Source of the DNA: Clostridia bacterium
GTDB lineage: Bacteria; Bacillota; Clostridia; Lachnospirales; Lachnospiraceae
DNA: 42,666 nt
NCBI GenBank assembly: GCA_028722515.1
Contig: JAQYGS010000029.1
Coordinates: 1-42,666, forward strand
Direction of reading: 5' to 3'
Part shown: piece after piece, positions 1 through 10,236 of the stretch
Layout of the letters: each line of letters starts with the position of its first letter
Position numbering within the stretch: position 1 is the stretch's first letter
Notes under the pieces: generated by a model
Told to the model about the DNA's origin: nothing
Seen by the model: the letters and a program-made list of their open reading frames with translations, nothing else
Database searches by the model: none
Position numbers and translations under genes: made by a program

Positions 1-378
1 AGCATAACCCATTTCTCTGGCTTTCAGAATCAGGTTTTCATTCTGAAGACCCAGATCATAACATCCCCATCCGTTACCAAGCTCATTGTCCGGAGTACCG
101 TCTTTCTCATATCCTGCCTGGTCTTTCACAAATGTAGTCACAATCAGGGCTGCATTTAAAGATTTGGCTGCATTTGCAGCAGGAAGACATTCCTGACGGA
201 ACTTATCCAGAGTTTCCTCTGATGTAATGCAGTAATAACGGCCGGTTTCAGAATTCTTCCAGGAGGGTGCCTCCTGTGCTGCACGGATCATAGTAAGAAT
301 CTCTTCTTCTGAGGGTGCTCCTCCCTCTTTATATTTGCGCACACTTCTTCTTTCTTCAAGCACTTTCTGTAATTCCAT
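1..378 (-). CDS. Nitroreductase family protein (partial, C-terminus beyond window edge)
   Basis: Minus-strand translation begins MELQKVLEERRSVRKYKEGGAPSEEEILTMIRAAQEAPSWKN..., the typical nitroreductase N-terminus (RRSVRKY, AAQ-APS). Runs off position 1. Confidence 0.85.
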   Translation of the reverse strand, partial: MELQKVLEERRSVRKYKEGGAPSEEEILTMIRAAQEAPSWKNSETGRYYCITSEETLDKFRQECLPAANAAKSLNAALIVTTFVKDQAGYEKDGTPDNELGNGWGCYDLGLQNENLILKAREMGYA

Positions 379-444
379 ATGTATACCTCCCCACATCTTT
401 TTGCTGATTATATTGTATCATATTTCAGGAAAAAGACAAATCAT

Positions 445-1887
445 CTAATATATAATGATAGGATATCCTCCATCAATAGTATTGTAGATCACCTCGGCCT
501 TGTCTTCCGGCAGGTTAATGCAGCCGTGGCTGCCCATTCCTGTTCTGTACCTGTCACCTCCGAAAGCAGACTGCCATGAAGCATCGTGAAGCCCCTGTCC
601 ATACACGAAGGGCATCCAGTATTTCACCTTTATTTCATACTGATACTGCTCACTGGTAAGGGTAAATGGGCTGGCCTTGTAAGCAATCGGCCATGCTCCT
701 CTTAATGTTTCCCGTTCCTGTGTGGGAGAGCCGCTTATGATATCCGTTTCTGTAACAAGTGTGCCGTCCCTGTAGAGCCAGAGGTGCTGAGCATCAAGGC
801 TGACTTCAATGTAGCTTCCCTCAAGATCATCTTTCCCGTTTCTCTTCATAGCCGTTCTGCTGTAAACTGGCTCCCGGACAATGTCTGTTCCGGTCTGAAG
901 ATCTGAAAGAAGCTGATTTAATTCCTTTTCTTCATCGATCCTGTAACCATACTCATTATTGGAAATCGTCACATCTGTTCCACAGGAAGTACGGAAAGTA
1001 CGGGGAATATACATTGTATTATACTGATCTGCCAGATTCTGAATATAAGAGGCGGCAGCCTGGCGGTCAATACTTACTTCCCCATTATCCGTTCTGATCC
1101 AGGATCTGATGATTTCCTGATCAAGAGTCTCTCTTGTCTCTCCGAAAGTATAGGTAACCGTGACAGTACGGTATTTCTCAAGCCTGTCATTCATCTGTGC
1201 CAGTCTATTCTCCATTATGACAGAGACTTTTTCAGCTGGCTGCCGGTATACCTGGATTCCCAGATCTATCTTCACTTCCCCGTTAAGGAGATTTTCCTTA
1301 AATTCCTTTTCCAGAATCTGATCTGTATATTTCTGAAGTTTTACATTGTCAATCTGATTCCCCTGTACATCCTTTATAAGAATAAAGGCCATCTTTTCCT
1401 CGTCATAGCGAATGGCCGCATCCACAGATGCCATTCTTTCCACATTGTTAAAGTTATCACTGTTCAGAACTTCTTTCTCCCTGGATTCCTCTCTGTTTAT
1501 CCTGTAAAGGATCCTGTAATCTCTGCGGGGCGGAAAAAGTTCTCTCTCCTGATCCCGCTGCTGCTTCAATGTCTTAAGCTGAACCTTCAGAAAATTTTCA
1601 TCAAGAGTATATCCCAGTTCTTTCAGAGAAACAGATTTGATTTCTTTCCTCTCTTCCTGAAAGGAAATTTTTCTGTTGTTAAAAGTATCTGCAATTTTCC
1701 GTGCCGCTTCCTGTTCTGTAAGGCCTGATACCTTCAGTCCATATACGTATACTCTTCGTCCCAGGGTGTGGATATCAATGGTATGTATATATTTCAGTAA
1801 TCCTGCACCAATCATCAGTACTGCCGTGCAAATGCACAAGCCCAGGAGAATATTCCGGGTTTTTCTGCTGATATTGATTTTTTTCAT
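445..1887 (-). CDS. L,D-transpeptidase (YkuD catalytic domain) with N-terminal TM segment and peptidoglycan-binding-like region
   Basis: C-terminal SHGCINLPEDKAEVIYNTIDGGYPIIIY carries the YkuD HXX..SHGC[IV]N motif. N-terminal hydrophobic anchor. Confidence 0.9.
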   Translation of the reverse strand: MKKINISRKTRNILLGLCICTAVLMIGAGLLKYIHTIDIHTLGRRVYVYGLKVSGLTEQEAARKIADTFNNRKISFQEERKEIKSVSLKELGYTLDENFLKVQLKTLKQQRDQERELFPPRRDYRILYRINREESREKEVLNSDNFNNVERMASVDAAIRYDEEKMAFILIKDVQGNQIDNVKLQKYTDQILEKEFKENLLNGEVKIDLGIQVYRQPAEKVSVIMENRLAQMNDRLEKYRTVTVTYTFGETRETLDQEIIRSWIRTDNGEVSIDRQAAASYIQNLADQYNTMYIPRTFRTSCGTDVTISNNEYGYRIDEEKELNQLLSDLQTGTDIVREPVYSRTAMKRNGKDDLEGSYIEVSLDAQHLWLYRDGTLVTETDIISGSPTQERETLRGAWPIAYKASPFTLTSEQYQYEIKVKYWMPFVYGQGLHDASWQSAFGGDRYRTGMGSHGCINLPEDKAEVIYNTIDGGYPIIIY

Positions 1888-1980
1888 AGTCTTAAATTCC
1901 CATACTCCTGTTGTAATAAATATATGATTTTCACAATGGATTTATTATATACAAAGAGCATGAGAGCTCTGTAAAATGAA

Positions 1981-3672
1981 TTATCTGTTTTTTTCAATCT
2001 CTTTCATCAGCCTGGCTCCTCCCTGAACATACCATTCACTTACAAATGTATCAAAGTATGACAGAGGTTTTCTGCCCATAATGATCTGGATAAAAGCATC
2101 TTTTTCCAATGTCTGAAGGGTCTGAGGAATGGTCAGATCAAAATCACCCATATAGATTTTTTCAGGCGGCGTATAATGGGCATCTACCAGGGTTCCTACA
2201 GCTGAGATACGGGATCTGTAAGCCGCCCAGTCTTCACTTGTAACAGCTTTCCCGGCAAGATAATGGGCACAGGCATCATAATAGGATTTTTCTATGGCAC
2301 TTAGATTCTCTGGTTTAAGTTTTCCGTCAATAGCCTTGCGAAGATTTTCTGTAACCTTATAGACTGCATCATTATAATCTACATTGATGACAAGAGGTCT
2401 GGCAGTAGGATCCACATTAAGAGCAAAGCAGTTATTGACTTCCTGGGCATCTTCTGCCTCATAACGGGTGTAATCAAAAAGCACACTTAGTATTTTCATA
2501 ACAATTTCCGGATGCTCATATCCTTTACGGACCACTACATATTTGTTATCCCTGAACGATGCATAGGTTTCCTGGGCACTTTCCATATCCTCCGGAAAAT
2601 AATATGGGGTCCAGTCTGAAGAGATGTCGCGCTCATGCTGATCCATAAGAGGATTATTAGGTGTCCACCAAAGTCCGAAAAAAGCCCCGCATTTTCCATT
2701 TACTACCAGATCCCGCAGATTATTCTGAGCACGAAGGGCAAAATCCTTGTCGAGAATTCCTCTCTGGTAAAGTCTGCGAAGACATCCCAGTGCATTCTTC
2801 GTTTCTTCTGTAAGCGATCCATAGATAATATCATCATTTCCTGTTTTCTGCCATCTCTGCGGACTTGCTCCATAACTTTGAAAAACAGGATCCACAGAAT
2901 AATTGCTGCTTGTTGTTCCCACCAATGAGGTATCACACACAAGTCCTACCGGATCTTCGCCTTCCTCTGCTCCCATACGGTTCTTCTGGAATTTTTCTAT
3001 GATAAAAAAAGCTTCTTCCAGATTTTTGGGCTCATCCAATCCCAGTTCATCCATCCAGTCTTTTCTCAGCCACAAAAAACATGGGCCATGGTCTATAACC
3101 GTCTCCGGCATAGCCATAAGCCTGCCATTATATTTAACAGAATCCAGAAGTTCGTGTCCATAACTTTCATACATCTTTTTAATACGATCCGTCGTGCATT
3201 TGTCATATACTTCTGTAAGGTCCTCCACAAGATCGTTTTCCACCAATTCATTAAGCATTTCTTTATCTGATACAACCAAAACATCCGGAAGCGTTCTGTC
3301 TTTTATTAGAACATTCACAAGTTCACCATATCTGTCTTCACTTTCCATATATGTATTCTGGTTCTGTATATTCAGCATTTTTTTCAGGTAACGTGTATAG
3401 GCATTATCTTCATAAGTGTCCCCTGCGGGCAGGTTTGAATTATTTGCTCCGCTCATCTGAGCCAGTGTATAGGTTACGGTTTCCGGATATTTTCCATAAG
3501 GAGTATCACAGGCATTTTCCCAGGCCCGGTTATCCTGTACCTTCTCAATCTCGTTGTGTTCTTCTGCCTCGCTTTCTGATTTTTTCCGGTCTGAACATCC
3601 TGTAAGCAGAACAGGCATAAGAAGGCTGATGGCAGTCAGGATATAAAAAAATATTTTTTTTACAGTTTTCAT
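1981..3672 (-). CDS. Extracellular solute-binding lipoprotein (family 1-like)
   Basis: Signal peptide with lipobox LLTGCSD. 563 aa with SBP-like composition and motifs. Overlaps the upstream histidine kinase gene by 4 nt. Confidence 0.85.
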   Translation of the reverse strand: MKTVKKIFFYILTAISLLMPVLLTGCSDRKKSESEAEEHNEIEKVQDNRAWENACDTPYGKYPETVTYTLAQMSGANNSNLPAGDTYEDNAYTRYLKKMLNIQNQNTYMESEDRYGELVNVLIKDRTLPDVLVVSDKEMLNELVENDLVEDLTEVYDKCTTDRIKKMYESYGHELLDSVKYNGRLMAMPETVIDHGPCFLWLRKDWMDELGLDEPKNLEEAFFIIEKFQKNRMGAEEGEDPVGLVCDTSLVGTTSSNYSVDPVFQSYGASPQRWQKTGNDDIIYGSLTEETKNALGCLRRLYQRGILDKDFALRAQNNLRDLVVNGKCGAFFGLWWTPNNPLMDQHERDISSDWTPYYFPEDMESAQETYASFRDNKYVVVRKGYEHPEIVMKILSVLFDYTRYEAEDAQEVNNCFALNVDPTARPLVINVDYNDAVYKVTENLRKAIDGKLKPENLSAIEKSYYDACAHYLAGKAVTSEDWAAYRSRISAVGTLVDAHYTPPEKIYMGDFDLTIPQTLQTLEKDAFIQIIMGRKPLSYFDTFVSEWYVQGGARLMKEIEKNR

Positions 3673-5366
3673 GGTTTAACCCCCTTTGGGATCCTGATTT
3701 CCACTCTGGTACCTTCTCCTGTATGACTTACGATATGAATAGCATATTTCTCTCCATATAACAGACAGATTCGGTCATTAACATTCTTAAGACCATAACC
3801 TTCTGCCTGATAAGTAACAAGAGTACTGGCTACCTCCGGTTCCATGCCAGGACCATTATCTTCTACCATAAGAAGCACATCCTTTCCTTCATCAAGAAAA
3901 GAAAGAATAAGAACTTTTTCTCCTTCCTCCTTCATATCCAGACCATGCTCCAGAGCATTCTCCACAACGGGCTGTAGGATAAGCTTGGGAACTTTTTCAT
4001 CTTTTATCTCTGAATCTATCTTCCATTGTATGGTAAAATCATTATCATGCATTACAAGCTGTATTTCCAGATATGCCTGAATATTCCTGATGCAGTTTTC
4101 CACTGTAACCATATCCTCTCCCTTACTGAGTGCAGTACGATAAAAAGTAGACAAAGCAAGAGTAACCTTGCTGATTTCTTTCTGATTACTTTTTATTGCC
4201 ATCCAGTTAATAATTGAAAGAGAATTGTAAAGAAAATGAGGATTGATCTGGGCAGTCAATGCTTTCAACTCAAACTCCTTAAGTGCGATCTTATTCTCAT
4301 ATACTTCACTGATCAGTTTATCGATCTGCTCCATCATTCTTCGGAAACTCCGAATGAGCATTCCTACTTCGTCCTGTGAATCACTGTAAACTGTAACCTC
4401 TCTGCTTCCATGATTTACTCTGTCCATATTTTCCGTAAGAAGTTCGATCTTACGTGTAAACAGTCTTGAGAAGCACATCCCAATACTAAAGATGATAAGC
4501 ACGCATATAAGAATCAGAGGAATTTCCTTTAAAAGAAGCTGATACACTGATTTCTCAATCAGGCTTCTGGATTTATAAAGATAGAAATTCCACTGATTTT
4601 CCCTGCTTACACTGTTTACAGCAACATACTTTTCCTGAATGACTTTTAAGATGTCTTCTGCTCGATTTTCACCTGACAGTTTTTTATCCTGTATGTTCTC
4701 ATCCCGAAAAACAATATTCTGATTTTTATCCAAAATCATGCATCCCGTTTCCTGAGTAATGACATTTTTCAGAGGCTTAAATATTTTATTATAATCCAGC
4801 GTAACACACAGTATGGCATCCAGATTCCGGTTTCTATATATTCGGCGTACAGCCGCAATTTCCGGGATGTCTCTGTTAACGATCCACTGGACATTTACAT
4901 CATCACTCATCTGTTTGCTCCACCACTCCTGATCTATTTCATCCAAAGGTGCCAGCGTATATTCATGCCTGACTTTAATACTGTCTGCATACAGCCGGAT
5001 CTGCCGTATGGCATCGTGATACGATTTGGGAACTGTAAGAAGCGGATCCACAATCTGGGTATATTTCTGATATGCCACATAACTATCCATATTTTTTTCG
5101 TCAATGATTTCTTCAATATCCGGAGAATAGGTAAGATAATTGATCAAACTTGTAAAGATATCAATCTGACTGTCAATAGTTTCTCTTGTCTGTTCCAGAA
5201 TAGATGAGGTGTCTTCCAGCTCATTTTCCCTCACAAGACGGCTCATACTGAAATGACTGTATATAGCCAGCACAGTCATGGGCACCAGACTTGCTGTCAC
5301 AAGCAGAATCGTCAGTTTATGACGGTATTTCAGGTTTTTAAATTTCTTTATTATGCTCTTCCTCAT
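3669..5366 (-). CDS. Sensor histidine kinase, YesM/LytS type (HAMP + His_kinase + HATPase)
   Basis: ALTAQINPHFLYNSLSIINWMAIKSNQ, VENALEHGLD and DNGPGM motifs. Start placed at MRKSIIKKFKNLKYRHK (SD AAAGGAA) rather than the ORF-track start at 5462. Confidence 0.92.
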   Translation of the reverse strand: MRKSIIKKFKNLKYRHKLTILLVTASLVPMTVLAIYSHFSMSRLVRENELEDTSSILEQTRETIDSQIDIFTSLINYLTYSPDIEEIIDEKNMDSYVAYQKYTQIVDPLLTVPKSYHDAIRQIRLYADSIKVRHEYTLAPLDEIDQEWWSKQMSDDVNVQWIVNRDIPEIAAVRRIYRNRNLDAILCVTLDYNKIFKPLKNVITQETGCMILDKNQNIVFRDENIQDKKLSGENRAEDILKVIQEKYVAVNSVSRENQWNFYLYKSRSLIEKSVYQLLLKEIPLILICVLIIFSIGMCFSRLFTRKIELLTENMDRVNHGSREVTVYSDSQDEVGMLIRSFRRMMEQIDKLISEVYENKIALKEFELKALTAQINPHFLYNSLSIINWMAIKSNQKEISKVTLALSTFYRTALSKGEDMVTVENCIRNIQAYLEIQLVMHDNDFTIQWKIDSEIKDEKVPKLILQPVVENALEHGLDMKEEGEKVLILSFLDEGKDVLLMVEDNGPGMEPEVASTLVTYQAEGYGLKNVNDRICLLYGEKYAIHIVSHTGEGTRVEIRIPKGVKP

Positions 5367-6876
5367 CAACGGTTCCTTTCCTGTAAGATTCAGGACTGCT
5401 GCCGTAGTATTCCCTGAAGCTCCTGCAGAAATAGGATACATTGGAAAAGCCGGTCTCTTCACTCACCTGTGCCACCTTCATATTAGTGTTGCACAGAAGC
5501 TCTCTTGCTTTCTCCATACGGACCACGCGGATAAAACGGTTCAGATTCATTCCTGTTTCTTTTTTAAATATAAAACTTAAATATCCGGAAGATAGATATA
5601 CCTTTTCAGCCAGTGTTTCCAGATTAAGATCTTCATTGTAATGCTGGTAAATATAATTCTTAACTGTAGCTACCTCATTGCGTGACTCACTCATAGAACG
5701 TTCCAGAAAAGCTTCGTAATCACGTATGTTCTCCTCAGTTACCTCCAGGATCTGGCTGATATCACTGCAACTGTATAGGCGGTCAATTTCTCTGTCAAGG
5801 CGCCGTTCCCCGGAAAACTGGGTTTCCTCAAATAATGCCTGAATCACGTTGGAAAAGACAAATTTAATATACATAGCAGAAAACTGGGTACTGTTCTTAT
5901 ACTTATCAGTCAGACATTTAAAATGAAACTTAAGCTGATCCAGATCTTTCCTGCTGATATCTTCTGAGATTTTCTGCATCAGCCTAAAGTCCTCAGCGGA
6001 TTTGTCAGCCTGCCTGAATTCTTCCTCTTCATTGGTAAATACATGGTTCTCAGGATGATAAAACCGTTCTTCCATCTGTTGTTCCAGTTCAGTAAGAATC
6101 TGAGGCAATGTCTCACATCCTTCAAATTTCCTGCTGACAGCAAGATGAAAACTTTCTGTATAAACACGTCTTAAAGTGGAATACAGGTGATTGGCGACCA
6201 GAACATAATCACAGTAAACATCATTAAAAAGCAGAAGGGACTGTCTTGCATTCAGATTCAGATAAAAAAAGGATCTTCTAAGTTCTTTCTGAAGATCATC
6301 CGCCAGACTTTCCGGTGCAGTATCAAAAAATGTTCTGGATGATTCAATGAGAATTGCACAATGCCACTGATTCCATTTATCAAAATCGATCATTTCACTG
6401 GCTTTTTCCAGTAATTCCTTCTTACCCGTGTATATATAATTCTGAAGGAAATATTGCTGAAGAAAATTCTGTTCTTCTTTATCCCTGATCTTTCGGGTTT
6501 TATTTCTGTCTATTTCTTTCTCCACTTTAAGGAGTACCTGGCTGAAGATCTCAGGATCCACCGGTTTAAGCACATATTCCTTTACACCATATCTGATAGC
6601 TTCCTGAGCAAAGGAAAAATCATTATAACCGCTGAAAATAACCACCTGTATATCTTCGTTTAATTCCCTGGCTTTTTTTGCCAGTTCCAGTCCGCTCATA
6701 TGTGGCATTTTAATATCTGTCAGAAGAAGATCAATATCTTCATTTCGCAGTATATTCAGAGCCTGTTTGCCATTGGATGCCTCATAAACCTTAAATTTTT
6801 CCTGTTCCTGTGACAGAAGAAACTGAATTCCTTCTCTCTCGATTTTCTCATCATCCACGATTAAGATCTGATACAT
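5338..6876 (-). CDS. Response regulator, YesN/AraC type
   Basis: MYQILIVDDEKIEREGIQFLL receiver plus C-terminal AraC HTH (LAEKVYLSSGYLSFIFKKETGMNLNRFI...VSYFCRSFREYYGSSPESYRK). SD GGAGGG before the ATG at 6876. Confidence 0.93.
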   Translation of the reverse strand: MYQILIVDDEKIEREGIQFLLSQEQEKFKVYEASNGKQALNILRNEDIDLLLTDIKMPHMSGLELAKKARELNEDIQVVIFSGYNDFSFAQEAIRYGVKEYVLKPVDPEIFSQVLLKVEKEIDRNKTRKIRDKEEQNFLQQYFLQNYIYTGKKELLEKASEMIDFDKWNQWHCAILIESSRTFFDTAPESLADDLQKELRRSFFYLNLNARQSLLLFNDVYCDYVLVANHLYSTLRRVYTESFHLAVSRKFEGCETLPQILTELEQQMEERFYHPENHVFTNEEEEFRQADKSAEDFRLMQKISEDISRKDLDQLKFHFKCLTDKYKNSTQFSAMYIKFVFSNVIQALFEETQFSGERRLDREIDRLYSCSDISQILEVTEENIRDYEAFLERSMSESRNEVATVKNYIYQHYNEDLNLETLAEKVYLSSGYLSFIFKKETGMNLNRFIRVVRMEKARELLCNTNMKVAQVSEETGFSNVSYFCRSFREYYGSSPESYRKGTVDEEEHNKEI

Positions 6877-6906
6877 ATATCTTCCCTCCAACTGAAATAA
6901 TAACAA

Positions 6907-6928
6907 ACCCTGCCGCAAGCGACAGGGT
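6907..6928 (-). promoter_or_regulatory. Hairpin between permease and response regulator genes
   Basis: ACCCTGcCGCaaGCGaCAGGGT. Confidence 0.65.
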
Positions 6929-6974
6929 ATCTGAATATCTGTTTAATATATGGCCGCCAGACATATTTATTGTA

Positions 6975-7817
6975 TCATCCTTTAACTGCCCCGGCAACTA
7001 CACCTTCAATAATATACTTCTGACATAAAAGATATATAATAATGATTGGAATAATATCTATCATAATACTTGCCATCATTGGTCCCATCTGCACATGGCC
7101 GAAACTTCCCCGGAAATATTGAACAGCCATGGGAATGGTACGATATTTCTTAATATCAAGCACCAGAGTAGGTAAAAGATAATCATTCCAAACCCACATC
7201 AATTCCAGAATTCCCGTAGAAATAATAGTTGGCTTGAGAATGGGAATCAGTACCTGAAAATATACCTGAACAGGATTACATCCGTCAATCAAGGCTGCTT
7301 CTTCTATCTCCATTGGAATTCCTTTTACAAATCCGGTAAACATAAATACTGCAAGTCCTGCTCCAAATCCCAGATAGATAATACAGATATCATATGGATT
7401 ATTAAGTTTTAAAGTATCTGCAGTTTTTGCCAGAGTAAACATAACCATCTGAAATGGCACTACCATGCTGAATACACATAAATAATATAATATCTTTGAC
7501 AGTTTACCATTTACTCTTACAATATACCATGCACACATGGAACAGCACAGAAGAATCAATATCACAGAAGTTACGGAAATAATCAGGCTGTACCAGAAGG
7601 ATTTCAGGAAATCCATCTGGGTAACACTGGCTATAAAGTTCTGAATTCCATTCCAGGTTTCTCCTGAGGGCAATGCAAATACCCCTGAAGTAGTGATAGC
7701 CGATTCTTTTTTAAGTGAATTGATCAGTATAAGAAAAATAGGATACATCCATAAAATGGAGATCACAGTCAGAATTATTGTGGGAAATATGCTCTTTTTT
7801 CTTGTATTTGCTTCCAT
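6975..7817 (-). CDS. Carbohydrate ABC transporter permease (MalG-like)
   Basis: EEAALIDGCNPVQVYFQVLIPILKP EAA motif; polytopic. Confidence 0.93.
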   Translation of the reverse strand: MEANTRKKSIFPTIILTVISILWMYPIFLILINSLKKESAITTSGVFALPSGETWNGIQNFIASVTQMDFLKSFWYSLIISVTSVILILLCCSMCAWYIVRVNGKLSKILYYLCVFSMVVPFQMVMFTLAKTADTLKLNNPYDICIIYLGFGAGLAVFMFTGFVKGIPMEIEEAALIDGCNPVQVYFQVLIPILKPTIISTGILELMWVWNDYLLPTLVLDIKKYRTIPMAVQYFRGSFGHVQMGPMMASIMIDIIPIIIIYLLCQKYIIEGVVAGAVKG

Positions 7818-8671
7818 TACTGCTGCACCTCCTTAGATGATGTTGCCTTGAGCTGTATCAATGCTATGACGACTACAAGAATGAAAAATACAACAGCCTT
7901 CGCCTGCCCTATTCCTTTCCACTGTGGTCCACTGCGGGCATAAAAAGTATCATAAATATTAAGAGCAAGTAACTGGGATTGTTTTCCCGGGTCACCGCCT
8001 GTCAGGGACAGGTTCTGGTCAAACATTTTGAACCCATTTGTCAAAGTCAGAAAAGTACAGATAGTAATGGATGGCATAATCATCGGAAGCTTAACCTTAA
8101 ACAGAATCTGTCTGGAAGAGGCTCCATCAATCTGTGCTGCTTCAATAAGATCAGGAGACACATTATTCAGCCCGGCTACATAAATGATCATCATATATCC
8201 AATCTGCTGCCACATAAGAAGAAGCAACATTCCAATGAATCCGTTCTTTGCAGAAAGTGCCAGCAATGGCTGTCCCCATTTGGAAAGGATTCCATTGAGC
8301 AGTGTCTGCCAGATATATCCAAGCACAATTCCTCCGATAAGATTCGGCATAAAAAAAACTGTACGGAATGCATTAGTTCCTCTGAAGCCCTTAGTCAACG
8401 CAAGAGCAATGGCAAATGCAAGGACATTAATCAGAATACTGGAAATAAAAGCAAATGCCACTGTCAGCCAAAATGCATGGCTGAAAGTAGGATCTAACAG
8501 GATTTTCTGATAATTGGAGATGCCAACAAATGTTACATCCTGTACTGTTGTAAATTTACAGAATGAGAGATAAATCCCCCAGATAAACGGCCAAAGAAAG
8601 CCGATGATAAATGCAGCCAATGTTGGCAGGACGAATATCGGCCACCATTTTTTGATTGTTTTTCCTACCAT
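7817..8671 (-). CDS. Carbohydrate ABC transporter permease (MalF-like)
   Basis: EAAQIDGASSRQILFKVKLPMIMPS EAA motif; polytopic. Stop/start overlap TAATG with the next permease. Confidence 0.93.
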   Translation of the reverse strand: MVGKTIKKWWPIFVLPTLAAFIIGFLWPFIWGIYLSFCKFTTVQDVTFVGISNYQKILLDPTFSHAFWLTVAFAFISSILINVLAFAIALALTKGFRGTNAFRTVFFMPNLIGGIVLGYIWQTLLNGILSKWGQPLLALSAKNGFIGMLLLLMWQQIGYMMIIYVAGLNNVSPDLIEAAQIDGASSRQILFKVKLPMIMPSITICTFLTLTNGFKMFDQNLSLTGGDPGKQSQLLALNIYDTFYARSGPQWKGIGQAKAVVFFILVVVIALIQLKATSSKEVQQ

Positions 8672-8720
8672 AATAATTCTCCTCTTCTTTCCCTCAGCGT
8701 ATCACTTTACCTTATAAAAT

Positions 8721-8749
8721 AAGGGGAGACAGGAAATCTGCCTCCCCTT
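8721..8749 (-). promoter_or_regulatory. Intergenic hairpin between SBP and permease genes
   Basis: AAGGGGAGaCAG / CTGcCTCCCCTT with a single internal A.C mismatch. Confidence 0.65.
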
Positions 8750-8773
8750 GTCTGTAATTCTATTTACCTGAAA

Positions 8774-10051
8774 TTATTCAGACAATGCTTTTTCTGTTGC
8801 CCAGTTGTCAACAAATGCACTTACTACATCATCCCATGAACCTGTTCCTGCTGCATATCCTGTAAGAGCAGTTCCCAGACCATTCTTCCATTCTTCGGAA
8901 GGCATAGTAGTAAAGTTCCATGATACAGGTGTCAGGCCTGCTTCTGTATATCCCTGATCCTGTCTTACAAAAATATTGTTAGATTCCTGTGCTGTTTTAA
9001 AAGGAATGGTGAATCCCATATCATCAGCCATAGACTTGGTTCCTTCATCAGAAGTTACACACCAGTTGATGAAGTCAAGAGTTGCTTTAATATCATCTTC
9101 AGATGCATTCTTATTTACACACCAGTAGTTCTCTGTACCTGTTGCAAGACCTTCATTCTCATCATCTACGCCAAAGTAAATTGGAATCATAGCAAGCTCA
9201 TCGTCTTTGAATGTTTTGCAGAGTTCTCCATATTCCCAGGAACCATTCTGATAGAAGACTGCTTCACCGTTTACAAATTCATTTCTGGAGTCATCAGCTG
9301 TCTTAGCGGAAAGCTCAGCTCCATCGCATGTGGAATCTGTTATATAAAGATCAAATACGTTCTTATAGTTATCAAGATATGTACCTTTAATAGCATCTGT
9401 ATCTTCTATACCATCTGCTTTGTATTCATAATAAATTGGAAGGTTTGCAAGGTGTGTCTTGAATCTCCAGTCAGAAGAGCTGTCCATTCCGGCACATGTA
9501 AATGCTCCCTTGATTCCAAGATCGTCTTTCTTGCTCTGGATATCATCAGCAACAGATTTAAGCTGATCAAAGCTCTTGATATCATCCAGTGTATAACCTG
9601 CTTTTTCAAGTAATGTCTTATTTACGATCAGTCCATAAGACTCAATAACATATGCAATACCGTCTACAGCATCTCCATCCTTTAATGCATAAGCATCGGA
9701 AGTAAGCTGTGATGCAATATCCGTGTCTTTCAGATCATAGCAGTAATCTTTCCAGTTCTTCAGTCCAACCGGTCCGTTTACCTGGAAAAGTGTAGGTGCA
9801 TCACTCTTTGCCATTTCAGACTGAAGTGTAGTCTCATACTGACCGGATGCTGCTGTTACTACAGTTACAGGAACTCCTGTTTCATCTGTATATGTCTTTG
9901 CCAGATTCTGCCATGCTTCGTCCTGCTCCGGCTTGAAGTTCAAATAATATACCTTTCCTGCTGCATCCTCAGCCATTGCTGGTACTGCCGGAATTAAAGT
10001 TGCTGCCATAAGCACTGCTAATCCCATTGCTGTTACTTTTTTCATTTTCAT
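8774..10051 (-). CDS. ABC transporter substrate-binding protein (carbohydrate)
   Basis: Signal peptide MKMKKVTAMGLAVLMAATLIPAVPAMAED; SBP family 1-like sequence; adjacent to two permeases. Confidence 0.92.
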   Translation of the reverse strand: MKMKKVTAMGLAVLMAATLIPAVPAMAEDAAGKVYYLNFKPEQDEAWQNLAKTYTDETGVPVTVVTAASGQYETTLQSEMAKSDAPTLFQVNGPVGLKNWKDYCYDLKDTDIASQLTSDAYALKDGDAVDGIAYVIESYGLIVNKTLLEKAGYTLDDIKSFDQLKSVADDIQSKKDDLGIKGAFTCAGMDSSSDWRFKTHLANLPIYYEYKADGIEDTDAIKGTYLDNYKNVFDLYITDSTCDGAELSAKTADDSRNEFVNGEAVFYQNGSWEYGELCKTFKDDELAMIPIYFGVDDENEGLATGTENYWCVNKNASEDDIKATLDFINWCVTSDEGTKSMADDMGFTIPFKTAQESNNIFVRQDQGYTEAGLTPVSWNFTTMPSEEWKNGLGTALTGYAAGTGSWDDVVSAFVDNWATEKALSE

Positions 10052-10178
10052 TGTTTCATTCGCTCCTTTGAATTAATATTATCGTGATTTCTAAGCTGAT
10101 TCCATTATAATTCTGTCTGAGATTATTCTCTATGATAAAAAATCAAGAAACATAATAAATTTTTTAGAAATAAAACAA

Positions 10179-10209
10179 ATCCCGGTCAGAGCTTACACTC
10201 TGCCGGGAT
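10179..10209 (-). terminator. Terminator between aldolase and solute-binding protein genes
   Basis: ATCCCGGtCAGAG / CTCTGCCGGGAT hairpin followed by T-rich sequence on the minus strand. Confidence 0.8.
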
Positions 10210-10236
10210 CTAAGATTAAATGCTATGAAAGAGAAA

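Noticed and set aside
7979-8497. Plus-strand ORFs antisense to the MalF-like permease
   Set aside because: Antisense shadow ORFs with no motif; the permease on the opposite strand is well supported.
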